Below, piece after piece: positions 33,797 through 42,163 of a stretch of 64,000 nucleotides of DNA. The notes under the pieces are model-generated. The model saw nothing but the letters and a program-made list of their open reading frames with translations. It was not told where the DNA came from and made no database searches. The number at the start of each line of letters is the position of its first letter. Positions within the stretch are counted from its first letter, which is position 1. The DNA lies in NCBI RefSeq assembly GCF_023218175.1, contig NZ_JALPTH010000001.1, positions 186,001 to 250,000 on the forward strand, in the 5' to 3' direction. The stretch is from Streptomyces lichenis. Its GTDB lineage: Bacteria > Actinomycetota > Actinomycetes > Streptomycetales > Streptomycetaceae. The position numbers and the translations under genes were made by a program.

Positions 33797-33845
33797 CTCG
33801 ATGTCCGGGACCGGCCAGCGCCACCTCGATGTCGGGGACCGGCCA
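33790..33845. repeat. Tandem 28-bp direct repeat (two copies, one mismatch)
   Basis: Copies at 33790-33817 and 33818-33845 begin GCGCCACCTCGATGTC and end GGACCGGCCA; they differ at one base. The gap 33701-33997 holds nothing else but the terminator and the leader of the next gene. Confidence 0.85.
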
Positions 33846-33997
33846 GCGGGCGCGCGTCCGGCATGGCACGGTGCCAGGAGGCGCGAGGCCACGGGAGTGA
33901 CCGTCCGTGACGTGACGGAGTCCCTGCTTCCCCATTCAACCTCTTTCCGGAATTCGGCAGGATGCCGAGTACACCCCCATTCACGAAAGGTCCCGTT

Positions 33998-34825
33998 ATG
34001 ACGAACAGCCAGCAGGCCAAGGCCACCGTCCTCCGCGAGCTGCACCAGGACGGCATCCTGCTGCTGCCGAACGCCTGGGACGCGGGCAGCGCGGTGCTCA
34101 CCGTCCAGGGCGGCGCCAAGGCCGTCGCCACCACCAGCGGCGGCGTGGCCTGGTCGGCGGGCCGGCCCGACCAGCAGGCGCTGACCCGGGACGAGATGGT
34201 GGCCCTGGTCGGCCGGATCGCCCAGTCCGTGGACGTGCCGGTGACCGCCGACATCGAGGGCGGCTACGGACCCGCCCCGGAGGACGTGGCGGCCACCGTC
34301 ACCGCCGTGATCGGGGCCGGCGCGGTCGGCGTCAACCTGGAGGACTCCAAGCCCACCGGCGAACTGTTCACCGCCGAGGAGCAGGCGGACCGCATCCGCG
34401 CCGCCCGCCGGGCGGCCGAGGAGGCCGGGCTGCCGGAGCTGGTGGTCAACCTCCGCACCGATGTCTTCCTCTTCCAGATCGGCGCCCCCGAGGGCCGCAA
34501 GGACGAGGTGCTGGCCCGCGCGGCCGTCTACGCCGAGGCCGGGGCGGACAGCCTGTTCGTGCCGGGCCTGCTCGACCTGGACACCATCGCCGAGCTGGTC
34601 AAGGGCCAGTCGCTGCCGGTCAACGTGATGGCCGGTCCCGGCGCCCCGGCGGTGGCCGAGTTCGAGGCGGCCGGGGTGCGCCGGGTCAGCCTGGGCACCG
34701 CGGTCGCCCAGGCCGCCTTCACGGTCGCCCGGCGGGCCGCCGCCGAGCTGGTCGAGAAGGGCACCTACGAGGAGCTGGCCGGCGCGCTGGACTTCGGCGC
34801 GGTGAACGGCAGCTTCAGCCGCTGA
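33998..34825 (+). CDS. Isocitrate lyase / PEP mutase family protein
   Basis: A 275-residue TIM-barrel enzyme of the ICL/PEPM superfamily. Conserved pieces are LPNAWDAGSAVL near the N-terminus, TADIEGGYG (metal and substrate loop) and VNLEDSK; the catalytic KKCGH loop of true isocitrate lyase is absent. Small Streptomyces members of this type are usually oxaloacetate- or methylisocitrate-type lyases of unknown substrate. The start at 33998 follows GAAAGG. Intact conserved loops argue for activity; a link to the cluster is not established, and it may be an unrelated resident gene. Confidence 0.75.
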   Translation: MTNSQQAKATVLRELHQDGILLLPNAWDAGSAVLTVQGGAKAVATTSGGVAWSAGRPDQQALTRDEMVALVGRIAQSVDVPVTADIEGGYGPAPEDVAATVTAVIGAGAVGVNLEDSKPTGELFTAEEQADRIRAARRAAEEAGLPELVVNLRTDVFLFQIGAPEGRKDEVLARAAVYAEAGADSLFVPGLLDLDTIAELVKGQSLPVNVMAGPGAPAVAEFEAAGVRRVSLGTAVAQAAFTVARRAAAELVEKGTYEELAGALDFGAVNGSFSR

Positions 34826-34963
34826 GGCGCGCGGGAGGATCCCGCAGCCTGACGGCATGGCACATCCGGGGCGGGGCACGGCCGGCGGTAGCGGACCGGC
34901 CCCGCCCTCCGTGATTTCACAGGACGCGTCATCCATAGGCATACGCAGAAGAGAGATGAGGGG

Positions 34964-36397
34964 ATGGAAATGGGGAGGCCGGAGAAGCCAGTGGACGCCT
35001 CGGGCGGAGCGGTCGCGGAGTTCGCGAGCGGACTGCGCCGCCTACGGGCCGACGCCGGCAGTCCGACGTACCGGGACATGGCCAGAACCGCCATGTACTC
35101 GGCCTCGGTGCTGTCCAGTGCGGCCAACGGGCACCGGATGCCCACCCTCCAGGTCGCGCTGGCGTACGCGGCGGCCTGCGGGGGCGACCGCGAGGAGTGG
35201 CGCCGGCGCTGGCTGGCGGCGGCCGCCGACGGCGCACCGGTGACACCGCCGCCGCCCTCGGCACCCGGGCCCCGGTCCGTAGCACCGACACCCGCCGCAC
35301 CCGCCGCACCCGCCGCACCTGCCGCGCCCGCCGCACCCCGCCCGGCGCAGGCACCCGGCTGCGCGCTGCCCAGCCCCCGCCAGCTGCCGCCGCAGCCGCG
35401 GGCGCTGGTCGGCCGTGCCGAGGAGCTGCGCCGGCTGGCCGCGCTGCCGCCCGGACCGGTGCTCATCAGCGGACCGGCCGGGATCGGCAAGAGCGAGCTG
35501 GCCCTGTGCCACGCGCACACCCTGGCCCCGGCCATGGTGGACGGCCAGCTCTACGCGGACGTCGGCCCGGTGCCCCAGGGCGGCTACGACACCGGGGCGC
35601 TGATCGGGCAGTTCCTCGCCGCCCTCGGGGTGCCCGCCGAGCGGGTCCCGGACGGGGTGGACCAGCGCGCCGGGCTCTACCGCTCGCTGCTGGCGCAGCG
35701 CCGGGTCCTGGTGCTGCTGGAGAACGTGCACTGCGAGCGGCAGATACGCCCGCTGCTGGCCGACTCCGCGACCAGCACCACCATCGTGGTGGGCCGCTCC
35801 TCGCTGCTCGGGCTGCGCGATGTGCACCGGGTCCGGCTGGAGGCGCTGACCCGCGCCGACTCCGTGGCGCTGATCGCCCGGGGCCTGCCCGAGCGGGCCC
35901 AGGCCGATCCGGCGAGCGCCGACCGGCTGGCCGCGCTCTGCGGCGACCTGCCGCTGGCCCTGGACATCGCCACCCGCCGGCTGCTCGCCCACCCGGAGAC
36001 CTCGCTGCGCTGGGCGGTGGGCCGGCTGGAGCGCCCCGAGGCGCTGCTGGACTGGCTGAGCGTCGGCGACCTCTCGCTGCGCGAAGTGCTCAACTCCGCC
36101 CATCTCGGACTCAGCGAGCCGGCCTCGGAGCTGCTGGACCTGCTGGCGGACCTGCCGGACCCGGTGCACCAGGAGCTCCGGGCGGACGAATCAATCCTCG
36201 CCGGAGCCGACCAGTTGATCGACGAGTTGACCGAGGCAGGCATGCTCCGGCCGACCGAGCGGCTGGGCGGATACCGGCTCGACCCGCTGGCGCGGGCCTT
36301 CGTCGCCGACCGCGATCCGGCCCACAACCTGCTGCCCCGCCGCTCCGTGCCCTTCCCGCGCATCCGGCCCAAGGCCGCCGAACCCCAGTTGACCTGA
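34964..36397 (+). CDS. XRE-HTH / NB-ARC ATPase regulator (AfsR-like signalling protein)
   Basis: A 477-residue protein. Residues about 20-90 form an XRE-like HTH (FASGLRRLRADAG, TYRDMARTAMYSASVLSSA), residues about 95-135 an Ala-Pro linker, and the rest an NB-ARC ATPase with Walker A GPAGIGKSEL, Walker B VLVLLENVH and a GDLPLALDIA (GxP) motif. No TPR domain follows. NB-ARC regulators control many Streptomyces clusters. It stands directly before the hydrazine operon, with GATGAGGGG before its ATG, and is a good candidate for its pathway-specific regulator. Confidence 0.87.
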   Translation: MEMGRPEKPVDASGGAVAEFASGLRRLRADAGSPTYRDMARTAMYSASVLSSAANGHRMPTLQVALAYAAACGGDREEWRRRWLAAAADGAPVTPPPPSAPGPRSVAPTPAAPAAPAAPAAPAAPRPAQAPGCALPSPRQLPPQPRALVGRAEELRRLAALPPGPVLISGPAGIGKSELALCHAHTLAPAMVDGQLYADVGPVPQGGYDTGALIGQFLAALGVPAERVPDGVDQRAGLYRSLLAQRRVLVLLENVHCERQIRPLLADSATSTTIVVGRSSLLGLRDVHRVRLEALTRADSVALIARGLPERAQADPASADRLAALCGDLPLALDIATRRLLAHPETSLRWAVGRLERPEALLDWLSVGDLSLREVLNSAHLGLSEPASELLDLLADLPDPVHQELRADESILAGADQLIDELTEAGMLRPTERLGGYRLDPLARAFVADRDPAHNLLPRRSVPFPRIRPKAAEPQLT

Positions 36398-36437
36398 CCC
36401 CGGCGGCCCACCCGAACAACCCGTCCACCAACCCGCC

Positions 36438-36495
36438 TTGATTGTCCGGTCCGGACAAGCCTGCCGATCAACAACCGCTCTCGCTGTACTCGTCC
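36438..36495 (+). promoter_or_regulatory. Shared 58-bp promoter element, copy 2
   Basis: TTGATTG at 36438-36444 and CGATCAA at 36465-36471 are the same half-sites at the same 34-bp span as in copy 1; TACTCGTCC at 36487-36495 matches the downstream block at the same offset. It lies 139 bp before the N-hydroxylase start. Conservation of spacing implies a common activator or repressor plus a common promoter. Confidence 0.68.
36442..36458. promoter_or_regulatory. 17-bp perfect palindrome inside the shared element
   Basis: TTGTCCGG-T-CCGGACAA has perfect 8-bp arms. Copy 1 of the element keeps only the outer TTG-N11-CAA. It may be an additional operator specific to the hydrazine operon. Confidence 0.55.
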
Positions 36496-36576
36496 TACCG
36501 AACGGATCCGGAGCAGAACGGGCCGTCGGCCTGATCGCTCGAACGGGCGGCAGGACGAGTAGCGAGGTGGCAGAGC

Positions 36577-37887
36577 ATGACGAACCACGAGGTCGAGGTG
36601 CTGGCGATCGGAGCCGGCCCGTCCAACCTGGCCCTGGCGGTAGCGCTGGAGGAGTCCGGTTCCACCGGGCTCGCGGCCGACACCCTGATCCTGGAACAGC
36701 ACTCGGACGTGCAGTGGCAGCGCAACCTGCTGCTGCCGTTCGCCCGCAGCCAGGTCTCCTTCATCAAGGACCTGGTGACCCTGCGCAACCCGCAGAGCCG
36801 GTTCTCCTTCCTCTCCTTCCTGCACGCCAAGGGACGGCTCGACGAGTTCGTCAACCTCGGCACCTTCAACCCCTTCCGCCGCGAGATATCCGAGTACCTC
36901 CAGTGGGTGGCCAACTCCCTGGAGCACGTGGCGGTCCGCTACAACGCCAAGGTCCGCGAGGTCCACCCGCGCCGGGCCGACGACGGCACCGTGACCGGCT
37001 GGCGGGTCACCCTCACCGACGGCGACACCATCGACGCCCGCGACCTGGTGGTCGGCACCGGCCGGGACGCCCGCGTCCCCGCGGAGTTCGCCGGGCTGCC
37101 GGCGGACCGGGTCATCCACAGCACCCAGTACTCCACCCGTATCGCCCAGTACCCCATCGACCGCCCGGTGCGGGTGGTGGTCATCGGCGCCGCCCAGAGC
37201 GCGGCCGAGATGTTCGTCTCGGTCCACAAGGACCTGCCGCTCAGCCAGCCGACGCTGATCCACCGCTCCATCGGCCTGATGAACTACCAGACCAGCAAGT
37301 TCGTCAACGAGCTCTTCTTCCCCTCCTTCATCAGCGAGTTCCACGCCAGCTCCCCGACTGCCCGCCGGCAGATCCTGGACGAGATGCGGCAGACCAACTA
37401 CGCCGGTCTGGCCGCCCCGTTCCTGGACGAGACCTACACGATGCTCTACGAGCAGAAGCTCTCCGGCGTCCAGCGCTCCGCCGTCCGGTCCATGACCGAG
37501 GTGGTCTCCGCCAAGGAGGAGGACGGCGAGGTCGTCCTCGAACTGCGCGACCGCCGCACCGGCGCTGTCGAGCAGCACCGCTGCGACCTGGTGCTCCTCG
37601 GCACCGGCTACGACCAGCGGATGCCCGCCATGGTCCGCGCCCTGGCCGAGCAGGTCGGACTGGCCGAGATCGCGGTCAACCGCGACTACCGGGTCGAACT
37701 CGGCGCGGACGTCCCGGCCGGCCTCTACCTCCAGGGCTTCAACGAGGCCACCCACGGCATCTCCGACTCGCTGCTCAGCGTGCTCGCCCAGCGCTCCCAC
37801 GAGATCACCACCGACATCCTGGACCGCCGCGCCGCCGACGCCTCCTCCGAGGCCCTGGGCGTCGCCGTCTCCGCCGGAGGCCGCTGA
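36577..37887 (+). CDS. L-lysine/L-ornithine N-monooxygenase (SidA/IucD family)
   Basis: A 436-residue class B N-hydroxylase. FAD motif GAGPSNLALAVAL, NADPH motif GAAQSAAE, the LLPFARSQVSFIKDLVT segment and the C-terminal ATHGISDSLLSVLA block are diagnostic. These enzymes use FAD, NADPH and oxygen to make N6-hydroxylysine or N5-hydroxyornithine. Position directly before cupin and MetRS-like genes matches hydrazine pathways in which N6-hydroxylysine is the N-N coupling partner; siderophore synthesis is unlikely, as no NRPS or IucA/IucC gene is present. The stop overlaps the cupin start (TGATG). Confidence 0.9.
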   Translation: MTNHEVEVLAIGAGPSNLALAVALEESGSTGLAADTLILEQHSDVQWQRNLLLPFARSQVSFIKDLVTLRNPQSRFSFLSFLHAKGRLDEFVNLGTFNPFRREISEYLQWVANSLEHVAVRYNAKVREVHPRRADDGTVTGWRVTLTDGDTIDARDLVVGTGRDARVPAEFAGLPADRVIHSTQYSTRIAQYPIDRPVRVVVIGAAQSAAEMFVSVHKDLPLSQPTLIHRSIGLMNYQTSKFVNELFFPSFISEFHASSPTARRQILDEMRQTNYAGLAAPFLDETYTMLYEQKLSGVQRSAVRSMTEVVSAKEEDGEVVLELRDRRTGAVEQHRCDLVLLGTGYDQRMPAMVRALAEQVGLAEIAVNRDYRVELGADVPAGLYLQGFNEATHGISDSLLSVLAQRSHEITTDILDRRAADASSEALGVAVSAGGR

Positions 37888-38258
37888 TGCAGATCCGCCG
37901 GCTCGACCGAGCCAACCTGACCCCCGCCTACGGCATCGAGGGCGAGCGCCTGCAGCCCTGGGACGTGCTCAACGCCCCCTTCGAGGGCGCCTGGTGCCTG
38001 GTCCGCGCCGGAGGCGAGTCCACCCCGCACAGCCACCACGAGTACGAGATCTTCATCGCGATGCGCGGCAGCGCCGCCCTGGTGGTGGACGACGCGGAGT
38101 ACGAGTTCGTGGCCGGCGACATCGTCCATCTGCCGCCCGGCTGCACCCACAAGGTGGTCAACCCCTCCACCGAGGACTTCGAGTACTACGGGATCTGGTG
38201 GGACTCCGGCATGTCGGAGGGCTTCCTGACCCGCCACCAGAAGGAGGCCACACCATGA
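37887..38258 (+). CDS. Cupin component of hydrazine synthetase
   Basis: A 123-residue single-domain cupin. Motif 1 GGESTPHSHHEYEIFIAMRG has the metal-binding His-x-His-His and Glu; motif 2 GDIVHLPPGCTHKVVN has the third His. In s56-p1 biosynthesis (Spb40) a cupin is fused N-terminally to a methionyl-tRNA-synthetase-like domain and rearranges an N6-hydroxylysine-glycine ester into the N-N bonded product. Here the cupin is a separate gene in the same order, overlapping the synthetase gene by ATGA. The assignment rests on this context; the cupin alone would be generic. Confidence 0.82.
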   Translation: MQIRRLDRANLTPAYGIEGERLQPWDVLNAPFEGAWCLVRAGGESTPHSHHEYEIFIAMRGSAALVVDDAEYEFVAGDIVHLPPGCTHKVVNPSTEDFEYYGIWWDSGMSEGFLTRHQKEATP

Positions 38259-39793
38259 GTACCCGTACGGCGGTGATCTCTCCCGCCCCGACCGCCAACG
38301 GCGACCTGCACCTCGGCCATCTGGCCGGGCCGTTCCTGGCCGCCGACGTCTTCACCCGCTACCAGCGCGCCACCGGCCGGGACACCGTCTTCGGCACCGG
38401 CGCCCAGGACACCTCCACCTTCGTCGTCACCACCGCCCGCCGGCTGGGCACCACCCCGGCGGAGCTGGTCGCCGACTCCATGGCCCGCATCGAGTCCACG
38501 CTCGACGCCATGGGCATCGCGGTGGACGCCTTCACCCGGGACGAGGAGCGCTTCACCAAGGCGGTGCTCACCTTCGTCAGCCGCCTCCAGGACGAGGGCA
38601 AGCTGGTCCTCAAGCCCACCCTCTTCCCGTACTCCCCGAGCACCGGGCAGTACCTGGTGGACGGCTTCGTCAAGGGCGGCTGCCCCAACTGCCTGGCCGA
38701 GGGCTGCGCCGGGCTCTGCGAGAGCTGCGGCCACCCGCTGGCCGCCGGCGACCTGGTCGACCCGCGTTCCACCGAGCACCCCGAGGAGGCCCTCGAACTG
38801 CGCGAGGTCCCGGTCCTGGTCCTGCCGCTGGAGGAGTACCGGGAGAGACTGCGCGCGTACTTCGCGGAGAGCGGCGCCGCCCAGCGCCCGCACATGGCCC
38901 AGGCCGTCGAGGAGATGCTCGCCCGCCCCCTGCCCGACTACCCGATCACCTACCCCATCTCCTGGGGCATCCCCGCCCCGTTCGCCGAGACCCCCGGCCA
39001 GAGCGTCAACCCCAACGCCGAGACGATGGCCTGGTCCATCTACACCACCGTCCTGTCCGCCGAGGCGCGCGGCGAGGTCGTCTCCGCCGACGACGAGCTG
39101 TGGTGGCCCGAGTCCGGAACCCAGGCCGTCTACTTCTGCGGCTTCGACAACACCTTCCCGTTCGCCATCGCCGGGGCGTCCATGCTGCTCGCCCTGCACG
39201 ACCGCTACGCCCTGCCGGCCCGGTTCGTCACCAACGAGTTCTACGAACTGGAGCACAGCAAGTTCTCCACCAGCCGGGGCCACCTGGTCTGGGGCCGGGA
39301 ACTCGCCGACCGGCTGCCGCGCGACCTCGGCCGCTACCATCTGGCCGCCACCAGCCCGGAGAACCAGCGCACCAACTTCAGCTGGTCGGCGGTGCCCGCC
39401 GTCACCGGGGCCCGGCTGGTCGAACCGTGGAACCGGATCGCCGCCAAGAGCGCGCGCTGGGCCGGGCAGACCCTGCCGGTCTCCGCCGCCTCCCGCGAGG
39501 CCGCCGACCGGATCACCGAACGGTTCGCCGCCAGTTACGAACTCGACACCTTCAGCCTCGGCCGGGCGGCGGAGACCCTCGCCGACCAACTCGCCCGGCT
39601 GGACCGCTGGGAGGTCACCGACGCCACCGCCGGCGACTTCGCCCACCAGGCCGAGACCGTGCTGCGCAACGCGGCACCCATTCTGATCGACCTGGCCGAA
39701 CGGGCCGGCGTCGGCACCCGGCTCGCCCCGGGCGACACCACCACCGAGATCACCGTCCGCGCGCTGCCGCCCCTGGACGGCGGGGCGGTGTGA
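38255..39793 (+). CDS. Methionyl-tRNA-synthetase-like amino acid-activating protein (hydrazine synthetase)
   Basis: A 512-residue class I aminoacyl-tRNA-synthetase-type protein. The HIGH motif is HLGH in GDLHLGHLAGP, the zinc knob is CPNC...CESC at about residues 145-165, and the KMSKS loop reads KFSTS. It lacks the tRNA-binding C-terminal domain of many MetRS proteins. Known hydrazine-forming homologues activate an amino acid (glycine) with ATP and esterify it onto N-hydroxylysine. An AAGGAGG lies inside the cupin gene, 8 bp before this ATG. Coupling to a cupin and an N-hydroxylase excludes a housekeeping MetRS. Confidence 0.88.
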   Translation: MSTRTAVISPAPTANGDLHLGHLAGPFLAADVFTRYQRATGRDTVFGTGAQDTSTFVVTTARRLGTTPAELVADSMARIESTLDAMGIAVDAFTRDEERFTKAVLTFVSRLQDEGKLVLKPTLFPYSPSTGQYLVDGFVKGGCPNCLAEGCAGLCESCGHPLAAGDLVDPRSTEHPEEALELREVPVLVLPLEEYRERLRAYFAESGAAQRPHMAQAVEEMLARPLPDYPITYPISWGIPAPFAETPGQSVNPNAETMAWSIYTTVLSAEARGEVVSADDELWWPESGTQAVYFCGFDNTFPFAIAGASMLLALHDRYALPARFVTNEFYELEHSKFSTSRGHLVWGRELADRLPRDLGRYHLAATSPENQRTNFSWSAVPAVTGARLVEPWNRIAAKSARWAGQTLPVSAASREAADRITERFAASYELDTFSLGRAAETLADQLARLDRWEVTDATAGDFAHQAETVLRNAAPILIDLAERAGVGTRLAPGDTTTEITVRALPPLDGGAV

Positions 39794-39794
39794 G

Positions 39795-40868
39795 ATGGGC
39801 GTAGACGCACGACGCGTGGTGGTGGTCGGCGCCGGAGTGACCGGGCTGCTCTCCGCGGTGCGGTGCGCACTGGCCGGGCACCACGTCACGGTCCTGGACC
39901 GGGACGCCATCCCCAACCCCAACTCCACCTCCTTCGACCAGCACCGCGCCGTCCGTGCCCTCGACCCGGCCGACCTGGCCGCCTCCCGGCGGATCGCGGT
40001 CGCGCACCGCCGCTGGATGGGTCTGGAGGCCCTGACCGGCTCCAAGTTCTACCGCCGGGTCGGCATGATCACGGCCTGGGCCGCCGACGAGGTGGACACC
40101 GTGCTGAAGGCGGCCGACGCCGTCGACCTCCCGGTCAGCCTGGTCGAACCGGACGACCTGCCGCATGTGAGGTTCCCGGAGGGCACGGTCGGGCTGCTGG
40201 AGAAGCACGGCGGCATCCTGCTCGCCGACCACGCCCTCCAGGTGCTGGTCCGCTGGCTCACCGACCAGCCCAACGTCAGCCTCCGCCCCTGGCAGGAGGT
40301 CAAGGCGGTCGACCCGGACACCGGCCGGGTGTACCTGCCGGACGCCGAGTACCTGGACTCCGACCTCACCCTGGTCGCCACCGGGCCCTGGTCCAAGGAC
40401 CTGGTCGACCTGCCGATGGTGCTGCACCGGCAGACCCTGGTCTACCTCAAGCCGCCGGAGCAGCTGGCGCCGGCCTGGGAGCGCACCCCCGGCATCGGCC
40501 GGATCGGCACCCGCGGCCACGCCTGGATGCTGCCCCCCGGCGACGGGACGCTGCTGAAGGTCAGCTCGGCCTCGGTCTGCCGGGAGGCGGACGTGGTCAC
40601 CACCGGCTCCGCGGTCGAGGAGCGCCGCTGGGCCGAGCAGGTCCTCAACGAGCAGATCCTCACCGAACCCGACCGGTACACGGTGATGGCGGTCAAGCGC
40701 TGCCACTACCTGGTGGACGCCGAGACCGGCGCCGCCCACCTGGTCCGCATCGGCCCCAGCACCTGGGCCCGCACCGCCAGCGGCGGCGACGGCTTCCGTA
40801 CCGCCCCGCTGGTCGCCGAGAAGATCCTGCAAGCCCTCACCACCGACTACCAAGAGGGGACGATATGA
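39795..40868 (+). CDS. FAD-dependent oxidoreductase, DAO/glycine-oxidase type
   Basis: A 357-residue flavoprotein. The N-terminal dinucleotide motif is VVVVGAGVTGLLSAVRCALAG and a typical DAO C-terminal block is present. In hydrazinoacetate pathways such an enzyme oxidises the N6-(carboxymethylamino)lysine intermediate, releasing hydrazinoacetate and an aminoadipate-semialdehyde-type product. Only one base separates it from the MetRS-like stop, and its own stop overlaps the ATP-grasp start by ATGA. Confidence 0.85.
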   Translation: MGVDARRVVVVGAGVTGLLSAVRCALAGHHVTVLDRDAIPNPNSTSFDQHRAVRALDPADLAASRRIAVAHRRWMGLEALTGSKFYRRVGMITAWAADEVDTVLKAADAVDLPVSLVEPDDLPHVRFPEGTVGLLEKHGGILLADHALQVLVRWLTDQPNVSLRPWQEVKAVDPDTGRVYLPDAEYLDSDLTLVATGPWSKDLVDLPMVLHRQTLVYLKPPEQLAPAWERTPGIGRIGTRGHAWMLPPGDGTLLKVSSASVCREADVVTTGSAVEERRWAEQVLNEQILTEPDRYTVMAVKRCHYLVDAETGAAHLVRIGPSTWARTASGGDGFRTAPLVAEKILQALTTDYQEGTI

Positions 40869-42163
40869 CCGCCGACGACCGTGTGCTGCTGGTGATCGGC
40901 AGCGGCCTGAAGGTCTACCGCCATTACCTGATCGAGTCCGCCGCCCGCCGCGCCGCCGAACTGGACCTCAAGCTGGTCCTGGTCAACAACCTCAAGCCCA
41001 CCTGGCAGCAGGAGTACTTCGACGAGATCACCGTGGTCAACGTCTTCGACCACGACGAACTGCGCGCCGCCGCACGGGAGATCGCCTCCCGCCGGACCGT
41101 GGTCGGACTCTTCTGCTACGACGAGCCGCTGGTGATGCCCTCGGCCGAACTGGCCGCCGAGTTCGGCGTCCCCGGCCTCGGCCCGGACGGGGTGCAGGGC
41201 TGCCGGGACAAGCACCGCACCCGCTCCATGCTCACCGCCGCCGGACTGCCCCAGCCCGGCTTCGAGATGACCGACAGCCTGGAGCAGGCCCGGGAGACCG
41301 CCGCCCGGATCGGCTACCCGGTGGTCGTCAAGCCGCGAGCGCTCGGCGCCTCCATGGGCGTGGTGCTCGCCGAGGACGAGAGCCAGCTGGAGCGGGCCTA
41401 TCTGGTCGCCTCCAACGCCAGCCTGGTCGGCGACGAGCCGTTCCGCGGCGGCGCCATCGTGGAGGGCTACGCCCAGGGCCCCGAGATCAGCATCGACGGG
41501 GTGGTCCACCAGGGCGAGTACCGGGTGATGTTCATCGCCCGCAAGGAGACCGGCCACTACCCCTACTTCGAGGAGGTCGGCCACGTCGTCGACTCCGCCG
41601 ACCCCCTCCTCGCCGACCAGGAACTCATCGACGTCCTCACCAAGGCGCACCAGGTGCTCGGCGTCGAGAACGGCCTCACCCACACCGAGGTCAAGCTCAC
41701 CTCGTACGGACCGGTGATCATCGAGATCAACGGCCGGCTCGGCGGGGACCTCATCCCCTTCCTCGGCCGCATCGCCACCGGGATCGACCCCGGCGAGCTG
41801 CTGGTGGAGGTCGCGGCCGGGCACCGCCCCGACATCGCCTTCACCCAGCAGGGCGTGGCCGGCATCCGCTTCGGCTACCCCGTCGAGGACGCCACCGTGC
41901 ACGCGGTGCGGGTGCCCACCGACCTCCCCGGACTGGTCACCGCCGCCCCGATGGTGGAACCGGGCACCGAACTGAGGCTCCCGCCCGGCGGCTACCTCGC
42001 CCGGCACTCCTTCGTGGTCTGCACCGGCGAGGACACCGACACCATCCAGGAGCGCCTGGCCACCGCGATCGCCGCCGTCGAACTGGACGCCGACCCGCTG
42101 GCGGCCAAGGACGTGGCCGATCGGCTGGAGATGCCGGCCGGACTGCTGGACGTGGACACGTGA
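40865..42163 (+). CDS. ATP-grasp carboxylate-amine ligase (first)
   Basis: A 432-residue ATP-grasp enzyme. The central ATP-grasp domain shows YPVVVKPRALGASMGV (ATP Lys loop), GPEISIDGVV, HTEVKL (metal Glu) and IIEINGRLGGD (metal Glu and Asn). L-amino-acid ligases and carnosine-synthase-like proteins share this layout and form amide bonds via acyl phosphates. It follows the DAO gene with ATGA overlap, so the hydrazino acid is a likely substrate (inference). Confidence 0.87.
   Translation: MTADDRVLLVIGSGLKVYRHYLIESAARRAAELDLKLVLVNNLKPTWQQEYFDEITVVNVFDHDELRAAAREIASRRTVVGLFCYDEPLVMPSAELAAEFGVPGLGPDGVQGCRDKHRTRSMLTAAGLPQPGFEMTDSLEQARETAARIGYPVVVKPRALGASMGVVLAEDESQLERAYLVASNASLVGDEPFRGGAIVEGYAQGPEISIDGVVHQGEYRVMFIARKETGHYPYFEEVGHVVDSADPLLADQELIDVLTKAHQVLGVENGLTHTEVKLTSYGPVIIEINGRLGGDLIPFLGRIATGIDPGELLVEVAAGHRPDIAFTQQGVAGIRFGYPVEDATVHAVRVPTDLPGLVTAAPMVEPGTELRLPPGGYLARHSFVVCTGEDTDTIQERLATAIAAVELDADPLAAKDVADRLEMPAGLLDVDT

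Noticed and set aside
30641..34942. A 1433-codon open frame on the minus strand
   Set aside because: It runs antisense to the CopCD, MFS and PEP-mutase-like genes, is low-complexity (Gly/Arg/His/Gln-rich) and has no domain or RBS. High-GC genomes produce such frames routinely.
36577..37887. Hydroxamate siderophore biosynthesis from the N-hydroxylase
   Set aside because: No NRPS, IucA/IucC-type synthetase, acyltransferase or siderophore transporter is nearby, and the adjacent cupin and MetRS-like genes fit N-N bond formation.
38255..39793. A housekeeping or duplicate methionyl-tRNA synthetase conferring resistance
   Set aside because: It overlaps the cupin gene, is embedded in the operon, has KFSTS instead of KMSKS and lacks the tRNA-binding extension.
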